The notes: a model not told the origin generated them from the sequence alone. Shown: positions 1 to 7,366, numbered from the stretch's first letter. The stretch: 49,485 nt of DNA from Stenotrophomonas maltophilia (GCF_013464915.1 NZ_RAVT01000002.1:91557-141041), one strand, 5' to 3'. Made by a program: numbers and translations.

Positions 1-42
1 GCCCCGCACCCGACCCGCGACGCGCCCGCCAACGGCCCCGCG

Positions 43-336
43 ATGGATCCCAACACGCTTATCGCCCTGCTGCACAGCATCGGCTCCGGCGCCGCCTCCG
101 ATGGCCAACCCTGGCCGGAGCGCCACCAGATGCCAGGCCGACGCATCGCCTTGGCCGATACCGATTGCTCGCTAGCCGGGCTTCGCGTGGTGCTGGAAAT
201 CCTGCTGGCCGCACAGCGTGCCCGCGAGAACGGTGAACTGGAGCAGTATGTCGGCCCGCGCGTCATGGAGGGGCTGATCATGGCCGGGTTGGGACTCACG
301 GCGCACGCCAGCACACGGGTACGTCCGGACGGTTGA
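43..336 (+). CDS. hypothetical protein, possibly cut by the window edge
   Basis: An open frame of 97 codons from ATG at 43 to TGA at 334-336. The same frame is open back to base 1, so the real start may lie outside the window, and no clear Shine-Dalgarno sequence precedes the ATG. The protein has no signal peptide or membrane segment. Its middle is an alanine/leucine/arginine-rich helical stretch (about residues 45-80). I recognise no family. The next gene begins with GTG directly after the stop, which suggests translational coupling and supports both frames being real. Function unknown. Confidence 0.45.
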   Translation: MDPNTLIALLHSIGSGAASDGQPWPERHQMPGRRIALADTDCSLAGLRVVLEILLAAQRARENGELEQYVGPRVMEGLIMAGLGLTAHASTRVRPDG

Positions 337-807
337 GTGGCGCGGTACTGCTGGGCGGCCACCGCGCTCTGTCTCGTGGCGGTGGTTGCGGCACAGGCGC
401 AGTGGTCCGCGCGACCGGTTCCCGCGCCTGTCGGGTTCCAAAGCATCAACGACGATCGATTCTCACAACTGCGCCGCCAAGCGATGCAGTTCGTGGAGTC
501 TCGGCCACGACAGGGCTTCCAGTTTGTTGAGCGGCATCGAGATGCCGAGTTCCAGGTTCATTGCCGAGGCATACCAGTGCTGTGGCTGGAGAGGCGCTCG
601 AAACATCTGCTGTTGCAGGTCTCACTGGACGCGGACCAGCGGGCGCCCGCCGTCCTGCAGCTTCGTGCGTTGCTTCAATGGCAGCTGGAACCCGTGGACT
701 ACCTGGAGCAGGTACTGGCTGGCGTGCCGGAACCTGTTCTGTTGGATCGGGTGCTGCAGATATTCGCGGGCGAGGTGCCTGAGGGCGCGCGATGTGGCAT
801 GCCGTAG
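337..807 (+). CDS. hypothetical exported protein
   Basis: A 156-codon frame whose GTG start at 337 immediately follows the stop of the upstream frame. The N-terminus has a hydrophobic stretch (residues 7-20) followed by AQA, which could be a signal peptide; the rest is soluble and leucine/glutamine-rich. No family is recognised. The TAG stop at 805-807 lies inside a SMAG-type stem-loop that also supplies the stop of the convergent Ohr gene. It could be a small periplasmic protein. Confidence is moderate because only frame length, coupling and the signal-like N-terminus support it. Confidence 0.45.
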   Translation: MARYCWAATALCLVAVVAAQAQWSARPVPAPVGFQSINDDRFSQLRRQAMQFVESRPRQGFQFVERHRDAEFQVHCRGIPVLWLERRSKHLLLQVSLDADQRAPAVLQLRALLQWQLEPVDYLEQVLAGVPEPVLLDRVLQIFAGEVPEGARCGMP

Positions 808-828
808 TCGAGCACGGCTCGACTCTAC
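804..828. repeat. SMAG-type (GTAG) palindromic repeat
   Basis: The stem arms are GTAGTCGAGC and GCTCGACTCTAC around a short ACG loop. Read on the minus strand the element starts with GTAG and ends with CTAC, the hallmark of the SMAG repeats dispersed in Stenotrophomonas maltophilia genomes (family knowledge). It lies between convergent genes and contains both their stop codons, so it may act as a bidirectional transcript end. Confidence 0.75.
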
Positions 829-1340
829 AGAGGCGCGGACTGCGGGCCGACCCGCACATGCACCACATGGCTGATGCCACGATGGAACATCTTGGCGTAC
901 GGGCAGACGCGTTCGGTGTTGCGCACCAGTTCGCCAGCCAGGTCCGCATCCATGCCGGGAAGATGGACCACGATCTCGGCAGACAGCAGGTACAGCCCAT
1001 CTGCCGGATCACGGGCGAAGGTGACCTCCACTTCGACGCTGGGGTTGTGCAGCAGCAGGCCGGCACGCGCGGCCACCAGCACCATGGCGCCGTGGAAGCA
1101 GCCGGCGTAGCTTGCGGCCAATAGCTGCTCGGGATTCGATCCGCCGCCAGGCCCACCGAGTTCCGGCGGCAGGCGCAGGTCCACCGCCAGTGCACCGTCG
1201 TCCGATCGCACCACGCCGGACGCGCGCCCGTGCTGGGCCTGGCCGCCGCTCACCCGCACGCGGCCGGTGTACAGCGGCTGCACGTCGTCGCCCAGGTAGC
1301 GGTCCAGGATGGCGGGCGAAGGTGGCTTCAGCTCGGTCAT
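825..1340 (-). CDS. OsmC/Ohr-family organic hydroperoxide reductase
   Basis: A 171-residue cytosolic OsmC-fold protein expected to reduce organic (fatty-acid) hydroperoxides with a pair of redox cysteines. The first cysteine is Cys81 in the NPEQLLAASYAGCF motif; the second is Cys146 in VCPYAK. The 65-residue spacing is close to that of Ohr proteins, so the Ohr subgroup is favoured over OsmC proper. The N-terminus (about residues 1-20) is slightly longer than in classical Ohr. It is 21 bp downstream of an NmrA-like SDR gene on the same strand and probably co-transcribed with it. Its stop lies within the SMAG element. The gene set around it (AhpD-like protein, SigJ, hydrolases) fits a role in oxidative or electrophile detoxification. 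Confidence 0.88.
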   Translation of the reverse strand: MTELKPPSPAILDRYLGDDVQPLYTGRVRVSGGQAQHGRASGVVRSDDGALAVDLRLPPELGGPGGGSNPEQLLAASYAGCFHGAMVLVAARAGLLLHNPSVEVEVTFARDPADGLYLLSAEIVVHLPGMDADLAGELVRNTERVCPYAKMFHRGISHVVHVRVGPQSAPL

Positions 1341-1361
1341 TGGCAGGTGATCGATGGCCGC

Positions 1362-2129
1362 TCAGGCGGACTGCCGCTGCAACAGGCCGGACTGCTGCAG
1401 CCAGGCGTCGAAGCCGACCTGCCCCAGCCACGCCTGCCCCACCGGCACCAGCGTATCGATCTGCAGCGGCGCGCCGAAATACAGGGCCTCGGCGTCTGCC
1501 ACGACCTGCCGCGGGTCGCCGGTCCGCTGCAGATACTGCGTGGCCAGATCCGCCATCGCGGCGCGCTGGGGGCCCGCAATTTCCACGACGCCATTGCGGG
1601 GTGGCTGCTGCGCGATGCGTGCCACCGCTTCGGCAACATCCTCGGCGGCAATCGGTTGAACGTTGGCGGCCGGCAGGTGCAGGGTCTCCCCGTTGCCGGC
1701 GGACTGGATGATGCCCGGCAGGAACTCGAAGAACTGCGTGGAATGGATGATGGTGTACGGCAGGCGCGAATCACGGATCAGGCGCTCCTGGGCGATCTTG
1801 CCGCGGAAGTAGCCGCTGGCCGCAAGCTTGTCGGTGCCTACGACGGAAAGCGCAACGTGGTGGCGTACGCCGGCACGGGCGGCGGCGGTCAGGACGTTGT
1901 GGCCAGCGGTCTCGAAGAACGAAAGCACTGCCGCATCTTCGAACGAGGGCGAGTTGGCCAGGTCCACCACCACGTCGACACCGTCCATGGCGGCGTCCAG
2001 GCCTTCACCGGTCAGCACATCCACGCCGGTGGAGGGCGCGGCCGCCACGATGTCATGCCCGGCGGTGCGCAGGCGCTCCACCACCTTGCTGCCGATGCGG
2101 CCAGTACCACCGATGACGAGGAATTTCAT
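1362..2129 (-). CDS. NmrA-like atypical SDR, NAD(P)-binding oxidoreductase/sensor
   Basis: A 255-residue Rossmann-fold protein beginning MKFLVIGGTGRIGSK, an N-terminal GGTGxIG dinucleotide-binding motif of atypical short-chain dehydrogenases of the NmrA/NAD(P)H-binding type. It lacks the classical YxxxK catalytic pair in an obvious position, as is common in this group, so it may be a reductase or a redox sensor. The frame is open further upstream, but ATG at 2129 has AGGAG nine bases in front and starts exactly at the Rossmann strand, so I chose it. It precedes the Ohr gene in the same operon. The 129-bp gap upstream probably holds its promoter. NmrA/epimerase-type genes are typical neighbours of ECF41 sigma factors (family knowledge). 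Confidence 0.85.
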   Translation of the reverse strand: MKFLVIGGTGRIGSKVVERLRTAGHDIVAAAPSTGVDVLTGEGLDAAMDGVDVVVDLANSPSFEDAAVLSFFETAGHNVLTAAARAGVRHHVALSVVGTDKLAASGYFRGKIAQERLIRDSRLPYTIIHSTQFFEFLPGIIQSAGNGETLHLPAANVQPIAAEDVAEAVARIAQQPPRNGVVEIAGPQRAAMADLATQYLQRTGDPRQVVADAEALYFGAPLQIDTLVPVGQAWLGQVGFDAWLQQSGLLQRQSA

Positions 2130-2258
2130 GACGTGTCTCCTGGACTGTAGAAGGGGCGACCGGCTGTGGCCGTGCATGCTGGAATCGTAGGCAGCGTGGG
2201 TGCGGGGCAGTAGGTCCGCGCTGGGGCGCGCACTGTTGCCCGGCACGCACCAATGTGT

Positions 2259-3290
2259 TCAGGCCCAGGCGGGCTGTGCCCCTGGCTTCATGGGGTTGGC
2301 CTGCTGGCGTGCTTCCCAGTGCGAGATCACATCCAGTTCGAGCGCGCGCACCCGCTGCGTGCTGAAGTCGATGAAGGCCCGTACGCGCTTGGGGAGCTGG
2401 CGGCGGCTGAGGTAGCACAGGTAGTGACCGCGATCGAGCGGCGCATGCCGATCCAGGCAGGTCACCACCCTGCCCGCCCACAACGCTTCACGCACCTGAT
2501 AGCTGGGCAGCTGGGCGATGCCCAGTCCGTCGATGACGGCCTGCAGGGCCAGGTCGGCATCGTTGAACACCAGTGCGGCTGGCGGCTGCAGGTGCACATC
2601 GATGCCGTCGACCCGGAATTCCCAGGGCTGCATGCGCCCACCCGGCAGGCGCCGCCCGATGCAGGCATGCGTGGACAGCGCATCCACCGACGACGGTAGA
2701 CCCTGCGCCTGCACGTACGCCGGTGACGCGCACACCACCAGCTGCATCGGCACCAGCTGCTTGGCGATCACCTGGCTGTCTTCCAGCAGGCCGTCGCGGA
2801 ACGCCACATCGATGCGGTCACCAGCCAGGTCGGGGGCCTGCTCGTCCAGCAGCAGTTCTACCGAGACCTGCGGGTACTCGGCGCGGAAGGCGGCCAGCAA
2901 GGGGGCGATCACCCGCCGGCCGAAGCCGTGGCTGGCACTGATACGGAGGTGCCCGCGCGGCGGCCCCTCGCGCAGGTCACGCATTTCCTCCAGCGCCTGC
3001 AGGATGCAGTTCACGCCCGGGTTGCAGCCCTCCAGGAACAGCTCGCCTTCGCGGGTCAGCGTGGTCGAGCGCGTGGTGCGCAGGAACAACCGCACGCCCA
3101 GCTGGTTTTCCAGCTTCTGCACGCTGCGGCTGACGGCCGAACGGCCAATGCCGAGGCGGTCGGCCGCGCGGGCGAAACTGCCCTCGGCCGCCACTGCAAT
3201 GAAGGCCAGCACGCCGGCGTAGCTGGTGGAGAAGGATGCATTGAGCGCATCGTGGCCGTCGCTGGCCGGGCTGGGCTGTGCGGTGTTCAT
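2259..3290 (-). CDS. LysR-family transcriptional regulator
   Basis: A 343-residue LysR-type activator/repressor. The winged helix-turn-helix is at about residues 27-85 (FIAVAAEGSFARAADRLGIG, then SAVSRSVQKLE), followed by a periplasmic-binding-protein-like effector domain. ATG at 3290 overlaps the TGA of the upstream small sigma-like gene (ATGA), which fixes the start and implies translational coupling. The usual arrangement of a LysR gene divergent from its target is absent; here it is driven from the small gene's promoter, which matches the ECF41 consensus. Likely targets are the SDR-Ohr pair downstream on the same strand, but this is inference. Confidence 0.88.
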   Translation of the reverse strand: MNTAQPSPASDGHDALNASFSTSYAGVLAFIAVAAEGSFARAADRLGIGRSAVSRSVQKLENQLGVRLFLRTTRSTTLTREGELFLEGCNPGVNCILQALEEMRDLREGPPRGHLRISASHGFGRRVIAPLLAAFRAEYPQVSVELLLDEQAPDLAGDRIDVAFRDGLLEDSQVIAKQLVPMQLVVCASPAYVQAQGLPSSVDALSTHACIGRRLPGGRMQPWEFRVDGIDVHLQPPAALVFNDADLALQAVIDGLGIAQLPSYQVREALWAGRVVTCLDRHAPLDRGHYLCYLSRRQLPKRVRAFIDFSTQRVRALELDVISHWEARQQANPMKPGAQPAWA

Positions 3291-3541
3291 GGGCGGCCTG
3301 GCTCCAGGCGGGCACGGTGTGCGTGCAGGTGGTTCCGCGCCAGCGCCAGGCGCTGCCTGCACGCGGAAAGGTCGAGCCCCAGCAGGGGCACAATGTCCTC
3401 GAACCCGGCGCCCAGCACGTCGTGCAGCAACAGCACCGCACGTGCATCGGGCGGCAATTCGCGCAGTGCGGCCAGGAAGGTCTGCCAGACCTGTTCGCTG
3501 GCAGGGCGGAATGCGGTGCGCAGGTGCGATGAGGTGTCCAT
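3287..3541 (-). CDS. Small protein consisting only of a sigma-70 region 4 (SigJ paralogue)
   Basis: From ATG at 3541 this gives 84 residues. The core FLAALRELPPDARAVLLLHDVL and the later SACRQRLALARN closely parallel FLSVLERLAPDARAAFLLHDVF and AACRQIVHRARL in the SigJ protein at 4700-5581, so it is a region-4 paralogue without region 2. It therefore cannot bind the -10 element like a sigma factor, but may contact a -35 element or core RNA polymerase. The frame is open upstream and ATG at 3595 is possible; I prefer 3541 because a TGTCACA-N16-CGTCTG promoter ends 7 bases before it. Its stop overlaps the LysR start by ATGA. Possible roles are a decoy, an anti-sigma-like competitor or a DNA-binding co-regulator. 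Confidence 0.7.
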   Translation of the reverse strand: MDTSSHLRTAFRPASEQVWQTFLAALRELPPDARAVLLLHDVLGAGFEDIVPLLGLDLSACRQRLALARNHLHAHRARLEPGRP

Positions 3542-3547
3542 GCCCGG

Positions 3548-3576
3548 CAGACGGCCGAGCATCGGCCGCTGTGACA
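3548..3576 (-). promoter_or_regulatory. ECF41-type promoter for the region-4 protein/LysR operon
   Basis: On the minus strand, TGTCACA (3576-3570), 16 bases, then CGTCTG (3553-3548). ECF41 sigma factors recognise TGTCACA-N16-CGTC (family knowledge). The predicted +1 is at about 3541, where an in-frame ATG lies, so the transcript may be leaderless. The same architecture precedes sigJ. Confidence 0.65.
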
Positions 3577-3684
3577 GGCCATTGGTGTTTTTCATGCAAC
3601 AACGTGCAGCCCGGCCCCGGCCTACCGGCAGTGCGGGCGCAGGCCTAGCCTCGCTGTGTCCTTCACTCGCTACAGGAACACGCC

Positions 3685-4164
3685 ATGACCGCACGTCTGG
3701 ATTACGCCGCGCAATCGCCGGAACTGTTCAAGAAGCTCGGCCTGTACTCGCATGCCGCCCATACCGCCTCGATCGAAGAGGCCATCATCGATCTGGTCAA
3801 CATCCGTGCATCGCAGCTCAACGGCTGCGGCTTCTGCCTGGACATGCACGTGAAGGAGGCCACCCTGCGCGGCGAGCGCCCACTGCGCTTGCACCACCTG
3901 GCGGCATGGCGTGAATCGACGCTGTTCAGCCCGCGCGAGCGCGCCTGCCTGGCCTGGACCGAAGTGCTGACCCAGCTGCCGACGCAGGGTGTGCCCGACG
4001 AGCTGTACGCGCGGGTGCGCGGCCAGCTGTCCGAGCAGGAGATCGTCGACCTGACCCACGCGGTGATGGCGATCAACGCCTGGAACCGCGCCAACGTCGC
4101 CTTCCGTACTACGCCCGGCACCTTGGACGCGGCCTTTGGCCTGGACAAGGCCGGCCTGGCCTGA
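3685..4164 (+). CDS. AhpD-like carboxymuconolactone decarboxylase-family protein
   Basis: A 159-residue alkylhydroperoxidase D-like protein. The catalytic CxxC pair with its following histidine is seen as NGCGFCLDMH (Cys48, Cys51, His55), as in AhpD peroxidases; helices on either side fit the all-alpha CMD fold. It probably reduces peroxides or acts on electrophilic substrates in the cytosol. CMD proteins are the classic genomic partner of ECF41 (SigJ) sigma factors, and a sigJ gene lies 0.5 kb downstream with a cupin between. I looked for an ECF41 promoter directly upstream and did not find one. ATG at 3685 is preceded by a weak ACAGGAA sequence. Confidence 0.92.
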   Translation: MTARLDYAAQSPELFKKLGLYSHAAHTASIEEAIIDLVNIRASQLNGCGFCLDMHVKEATLRGERPLRLHHLAAWRESTLFSPRERACLAWTEVLTQLPTQGVPDELYARVRGQLSEQEIVDLTHAVMAINAWNRANVAFRTTPGTLDAAFGLDKAGLA

Positions 4165-4219
4165 TCGTTCTGCCGCTGCTCCATGCAGCGACCCTCCCCT
4201 ACCGCACTGGAGACCTGCC

Positions 4220-4624
4220 ATGCGTCGTTCTGTTCTGGCCCTGCTTGCGCTGCTGCCACTGTGCAGCGTTGCCGCCACCCCGCCCCCTGCTGCGCCCGAG
4301 CCCCTGGTGCGCGAGGTGATGACCCGCGCCCTGCCGGAGCAGCCCGGCAAGGAAGCGCTGATCCTTACCGTGGAATACCCGCCGGGTGGCGCCGATCCGG
4401 TGCACCGCCACGATGCCCATGGCTTCGTCTACGTCCTGGAAGGACGAATCGTGATGGGCGTGGCCGGCGGCAAGGAAGTCACCCTCGGCCCGGGCGAGGC
4501 CTTCCATGAAGGCCCGGCCGATCTGCACACCGTGGGTCGCAACGCCAGCGCTACCGAGCCGGCGAAGTTCGTGGTGTTCCTGATCAAGGACATCGGCAAG
4601 CCGGCGGTTCTGCCACCGCACTGA
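4220..4624 (+). CDS. Secreted cupin-domain protein
   Basis: 134 residues: an N-terminal signal peptide (MRRSVLALLALLPLCSVAA) followed by a single cupin barrel. The first cupin motif appears as PVHRHDAHGFVYVLEGRIVMG with two histidines and a glutamate, and the second as FHEGPADLHTV with a further histidine, so a metal site is probably intact. ATG at 4220 is chosen because it starts the signal peptide and follows GGAGACCTGCC; the frame is open upstream but reads through the end of the AhpD-like gene. It follows that gene by 55 bp and precedes sigJ, and is likely in one transcription unit with AhpD. Periplasmic location inferred; substrate unknown. Confidence 0.85.
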   Translation: MRRSVLALLALLPLCSVAATPPPAAPEPLVREVMTRALPEQPGKEALILTVEYPPGGADPVHRHDAHGFVYVLEGRIVMGVAGGKEVTLGPGEAFHEGPADLHTVGRNASATEPAKFVVFLIKDIGKPAVLPPH

Positions 4625-4650
4625 TCGCACGTCCGGCGCTGGCACCAACG

Positions 4651-4684
4651 ACAGGTCCCCGGGTGTCACAATCCGGGGACCTGT
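4651..4684. repeat. Perfect 12-bp inverted repeat enclosing the sigJ -35 element
   Basis: ACAGGTCCCCGG at 4651-4662 and CCGGGGACCTGT at 4673-4684 are exact inverted copies. The 10-base loop GTGTCACAAT contains the TGTCACA -35 box of the sigJ promoter. It may be the terminator of the cupin transcript, an operator over the sigJ promoter, or both. There is no T-run. Confidence 0.8.
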
Positions 4685-4692
4685 CCCGTCTA
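4664..4692 (+). promoter_or_regulatory. ECF41-type autoregulatory promoter of sigJ
   Basis: TGTCACA at 4664-4670, a 16-base spacer, then CGTCTA at 4687-4692: an exact fit to the TGTCACA-N16-CGTC consensus known for ECF41 sigma factors. The sigJ ATG at 4700 coincides with the expected +1, implying leaderless translation and positive autoregulation. Confidence 0.75.
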
Positions 4693-4699
4693 CGCTGGC

Positions 4700-5581
4700 A
4701 TGGACGATTCCACTGCGCTGTTCTCCCGCCTTCGCCCGCGCTTGTTCGGCGTGGCCTACCGCATGCTCGGGTCTTCGCATGAAGCCGAAGACGTGGTGCA
4801 GGATGTCTGGCTGCGCTGGCATGGCGCCGACCAGTCACAGATCGAGAATCCGGAAGCCTGGCTGGTCGCCACCACCACCCGTCGCGCCATTGATGGCCTG
4901 CGCCTGGCACGGCATACGCGCGAACACTATGTCGGCATGTGGTTGCCCGAGCCGCTGCTGACCGATGACACCAGCACGCCTGAATATGTGCTGGAAACCG
5001 CCAGCGATCTGTCGGTCGCCTTCCTCAGCGTGCTGGAGCGGTTGGCGCCGGATGCGCGTGCGGCCTTCCTGCTGCACGACGTGTTCGATCAGGACTACGC
5101 GGTGGTCGCGCGCACCCTGGACAAGACAGAAGCTGCCTGCCGGCAGATCGTGCATCGCGCACGCCTGCAGCTCAGGCAGGAGCGCCCGCGCTACAACGTC
5201 CCGCAGGAGGTGCACCAGAAACTGCTGCGCCGTTTCGCCGAGGCCGTATCCAGCGGCGATTTCCGAACGATGAAGGCACTGATGGCCGAGTCGGCCGAGC
5301 TGGTGGGTGACGGCGGCGGCATCGTCACCAGCTTCCCCAAACCGATGGTCGGGGGCGCTCGCATTGCCCAGCTGCTGTATGCCCCGCACCTGCGGCGCAG
5401 CGCGCAGTTGCGGATGGTGCCGGCCATGCTCAACGGACGGCTGGGACTGCTGCGCTACTTCGATGGCGAGCTGGAAGCGGCGATGGCCTTCGAGACCGAT
5501 GGCGAACGGATCACGCAGATCCTGGTTCAGCGCAACCCGCACAAACTGCAGCGGCTGGCACTGCCTACCTCCATCCAGTAG
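4700..5581 (+). CDS. sigJ: ECF41-family RNA polymerase sigma factor SigJ
   Basis: 293 residues. Sigma region 2 is at about residues 7-70 (LFGVAYRMLGSSHEAEDVVQDVWLRW), region 4 at about 105-165 (LERLAPDARAAFLLHDVFDQDYAVVARTL...CRQIVHRARLQL), and a SnoaL/NTF2-like C-terminal extension follows (about 175-290). This layout defines the ECF41 group, in which the C-terminal extension replaces an anti-sigma factor and tunes activity. The protein has no TM segment and is cytosolic. Upstream is a perfect ECF41 promoter, so it likely activates itself, and a second copy of the promoter lies in front of the small region-4 protein at 3541. Neighbours (AhpD/CMD, SDR, Ohr, cupin) are typical for the family. 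The inducing signal is unknown. Confidence 0.92.
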   Translation: MDDSTALFSRLRPRLFGVAYRMLGSSHEAEDVVQDVWLRWHGADQSQIENPEAWLVATTTRRAIDGLRLARHTREHYVGMWLPEPLLTDDTSTPEYVLETASDLSVAFLSVLERLAPDARAAFLLHDVFDQDYAVVARTLDKTEAACRQIVHRARLQLRQERPRYNVPQEVHQKLLRRFAEAVSSGDFRTMKALMAESAELVGDGGGIVTSFPKPMVGGARIAQLLYAPHLRRSAQLRMVPAMLNGRLGLLRYFDGELEAAMAFETDGERITQILVQRNPHKLQRLALPTSIQ

Positions 5582-5602
5582 ATCCGCGCCGCGCGTGGAT
5601 GG
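5578..5602. repeat. SMAG-like GTAG palindrome
   Basis: Begins with GTAG overlapping the sigJ stop codon; arms ATCCGCGC and GCGTGGAT pair with one G-T wobble. Resembles the S. maltophilia GTAG repeats; less perfect than the copy at 804. Confidence 0.5.
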
Positions 5603-5634
5603 CATCCATTGTCGACCTCGTTCTTGCGGCATTC

Positions 5635-5660
5635 GACCGGGGCGCCGATGCGCCCCGGTC
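5635..5660. terminator. Bidirectional hairpin between sigJ and the MBL gene
   Basis: GACCGGGGCG, a six-base loop, and CGCCCCGGTC form a perfect 10-bp stem between two convergent genes. No T-run follows on either strand, so termination is inferred from stem strength and position. Confidence 0.6.
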
Positions 5661-5696
5661 GTCAACGCCCGCCTGCGCAATGGCCGCAGGATCCGA

Positions 5697-6617
5697 TCAG
5701 AAGTCCCAGAACACCGGCACCCAGCGGAAGGTCTCGCCCTCCAGTGACACCCGGCCCACTGACGGGAACGGAAGATGCGTGGCTACCAGCATTTCGCCGG
5801 TGCCTGCCAGTTCCTTCAGCAGGGCGATGCGGACGCGCGCGGATTCCTCCGGATCATGCTCGAAGCCGTTGTGCCAGTTCGGCTGGTCGAAGCCTACCGC
5901 GAACACCGCGTCACCGGCGAAGGTCAGGGCCTGCCCGGCAGACGCCACGCGCACCACGCAGTGGCCCGGGGTATGCCCTCCGGTTCGGCGGGCCGTCACG
6001 CCCGGCGCGATCTGCTGTTCGTCCTGGAAGGTGTGCACGTAGCTGCTGTACTCGGCCCAGAAGTGCTTGGCCGTGGCGCGCAGCGCATCGGGGAACCCCT
6101 GCGGCATGTTGGTACGGCTGAAGTCCGGCGACTTCCAGAACTCCACCTCCGCCGCGGCCACGTGGATTTTCAGGTCCGGGCGCAGCTGTTCCTTCACGCC
6201 TTCAACCAGCAGCCCGCCGACGTGATCCATGTGCATGTGGGTGATCACCACATCGGTGATTTCGCCCAGGTTGATACCGGCGGCACCGAGGCGGCGGATC
6301 AACTGGCCGGCGCGCGGCAGCTGCAGGTCCGGATCCATGCCCAGGCCGGCATCGATGAGGATGGTGCGATCACCGCTGTGCACCACCATCACGTTCAATG
6401 CCCAGTCGAAGGCATCCTGCGGCAGGTACATCTCTTCGAACCATTCGGCACGGTCGGCGGCCGGAACGTTGTGGCCGAGCATCTGGGTGGGCAACGGCAG
6501 GACGCCATCGCTGATCACCAGCACTTCGACGTCGCCCACCTTGAGGGCGTAGCGCGAGGGCACCAGTTCATCGAGGGCGGGGGCAATGGGCGCGGCGGTG
6601 TTTTCCAGACTGAACAT
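5697..6617 (-). CDS. Metallo-beta-lactamase-fold hydrolase
   Basis: 306 residues of the MBL superfamily. The metal motif HxHxDH is present as THMHMDHVGG (His127, His129, Asp131, His132); the further ligands are probably the histidine in GGHTPGHC and the aspartate in FAGDAVF. There is no signal peptide, so it is cytosolic. The family includes lactonases, glyoxalase II-like and quorum-quenching enzymes (AiiA/MoaN-like), and the substrate cannot be told from sequence. ATG at 6617 is preceded by GGAGATCCCTC, which decided the start over an upstream in-frame ATG. It is convergent with sigJ and isolated from the TetR/DUF1348 pair by a 270-bp gap. Confidence 0.9.
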   Translation of the reverse strand: MFSLENTAAPIAPALDELVPSRYALKVGDVEVLVISDGVLPLPTQMLGHNVPAADRAEWFEEMYLPQDAFDWALNVMVVHSGDRTILIDAGLGMDPDLQLPRAGQLIRRLGAAGINLGEITDVVITHMHMDHVGGLLVEGVKEQLRPDLKIHVAAAEVEFWKSPDFSRTNMPQGFPDALRATAKHFWAEYSSYVHTFQDEQQIAPGVTARRTGGHTPGHCVVRVASAGQALTFAGDAVFAVGFDQPNWHNGFEHDPEESARVRIALLKELAGTGEMLVATHLPFPSVGRVSLEGETFRWVPVFWDF

Positions 6618-6789
6618 GAGGGATCTCCACGAAGGGGCATTGGGCGGGCAGCGATGCAAGGCTGGCGCGGAACGATTCCGGGCGCTTTCCCACGGCGCAG
6701 GGCGTGGCGTTGCCAGGGCACGATGCCTGGCAGGCCAGCGCTGCAGGGTTCATGGGAAGGCGGGCCACTGCGCAAGCGGTGGGCCCGGA

Positions 6790-6807
6790 ACACGGCATGT
6801 GCCGTGT
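6790..6807. promoter_or_regulatory. Perfect palindrome, candidate operator
   Basis: ACACGGCA-TG-TGCCGTGT lies in the 270-bp region between the MBL gene (start 6617) and the DUF1348 gene (stop 6890). It could be a regulator-binding site for the MBL promoter or a weak terminator of the DUF1348 transcript. The rest of 6618-6889 shows nothing I recognise. Confidence 0.4.
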
Positions 6808-6889
6808 GCGATCAGCCTAGGCAGCACACCGTTGCTGCGGTAGGCCCGTGGAGGGGGACGTGATGTTGCATTCCAGGAAGCAATGCGAA

Positions 6890-7366
6890 TCACATACCCA
6901 GATCAGACAGCCCCGGATGATCATCGGGGCGGCGCCCCAGCGGCCAGTGGAACCTGCGGTCGCTTTCCTTGATCGGCATGTCGTTGATGCTCGAGAACCG
7001 GCGCTGCATCAATCCATCGGCGCCGAATTCCCAGTTCTCGTTTCCATAGGAACGGAACCAGTTGCCGGAGTCGTCATGCCACTCATAGGCGTAGCGCACG
7101 GCAATGCGGTTGTCGGTGAAGGCCCACAGTTCCTTGATCAAACGGTAGTCCAGTTCCTTCTTCCATTTGCGGGCCAGGAACTGCCGCGCTTCCTCGCGGC
7201 CGTGGGTGAACTCGGCACGGTTGCGCCACTCGGTGTCCAGCGCATAGGCCAGCGAAACCTTGTCGGCATCGCGGGTGTTCCAGCCATCTTCGGCAAGGCG
7301 AACTTTCTCGATGGCCGATTCACGGGTGAACGGGGGGAGTGGCGGACGGGGTGCTTCAGTGGACAC
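6890..7366 (-). CDS. DUF1348 family protein (NTF2/SnoaL-like fold)
   Basis: 158 residues with the DUF1348 signature: [26 protein letters not shown], then TEWRNRAEF, then [19 protein letters not shown] and the [11 protein letters not shown] region. The fold is NTF2-like and the function is uncharacterised. GTG at 7366 is chosen because GGAGG stands seven bases upstream; an upstream TTG is less likely. It lies 61 bp downstream of the TetR gene on the same strand and is probably controlled by it. Likely a small cytosolic enzyme or binding protein in stress or xenobiotic response. Confidence 0.88.
   Translation of the reverse strand: MSTEAPRPPLPPFTRESAIEKVRLAEDGWNTRDADKVSLAYALDTEWRNRAEFTHGREEARQFLARKWKKELDYRLIKELWAFTDNRIAVRYAYEWHDDSGNWFRSYGNENWEFGADGLMQRRFSSINDMPIKESDRRFHWPLGRRPDDHPGLSDLGM

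Noticed and set aside
3596-3684. An ECF41 promoter in front of the AhpD-like gene
   Set aside because: Searched because CMD genes are usual ECF41 targets, but only TGTCCTT without a CGTC at the right spacing was found.
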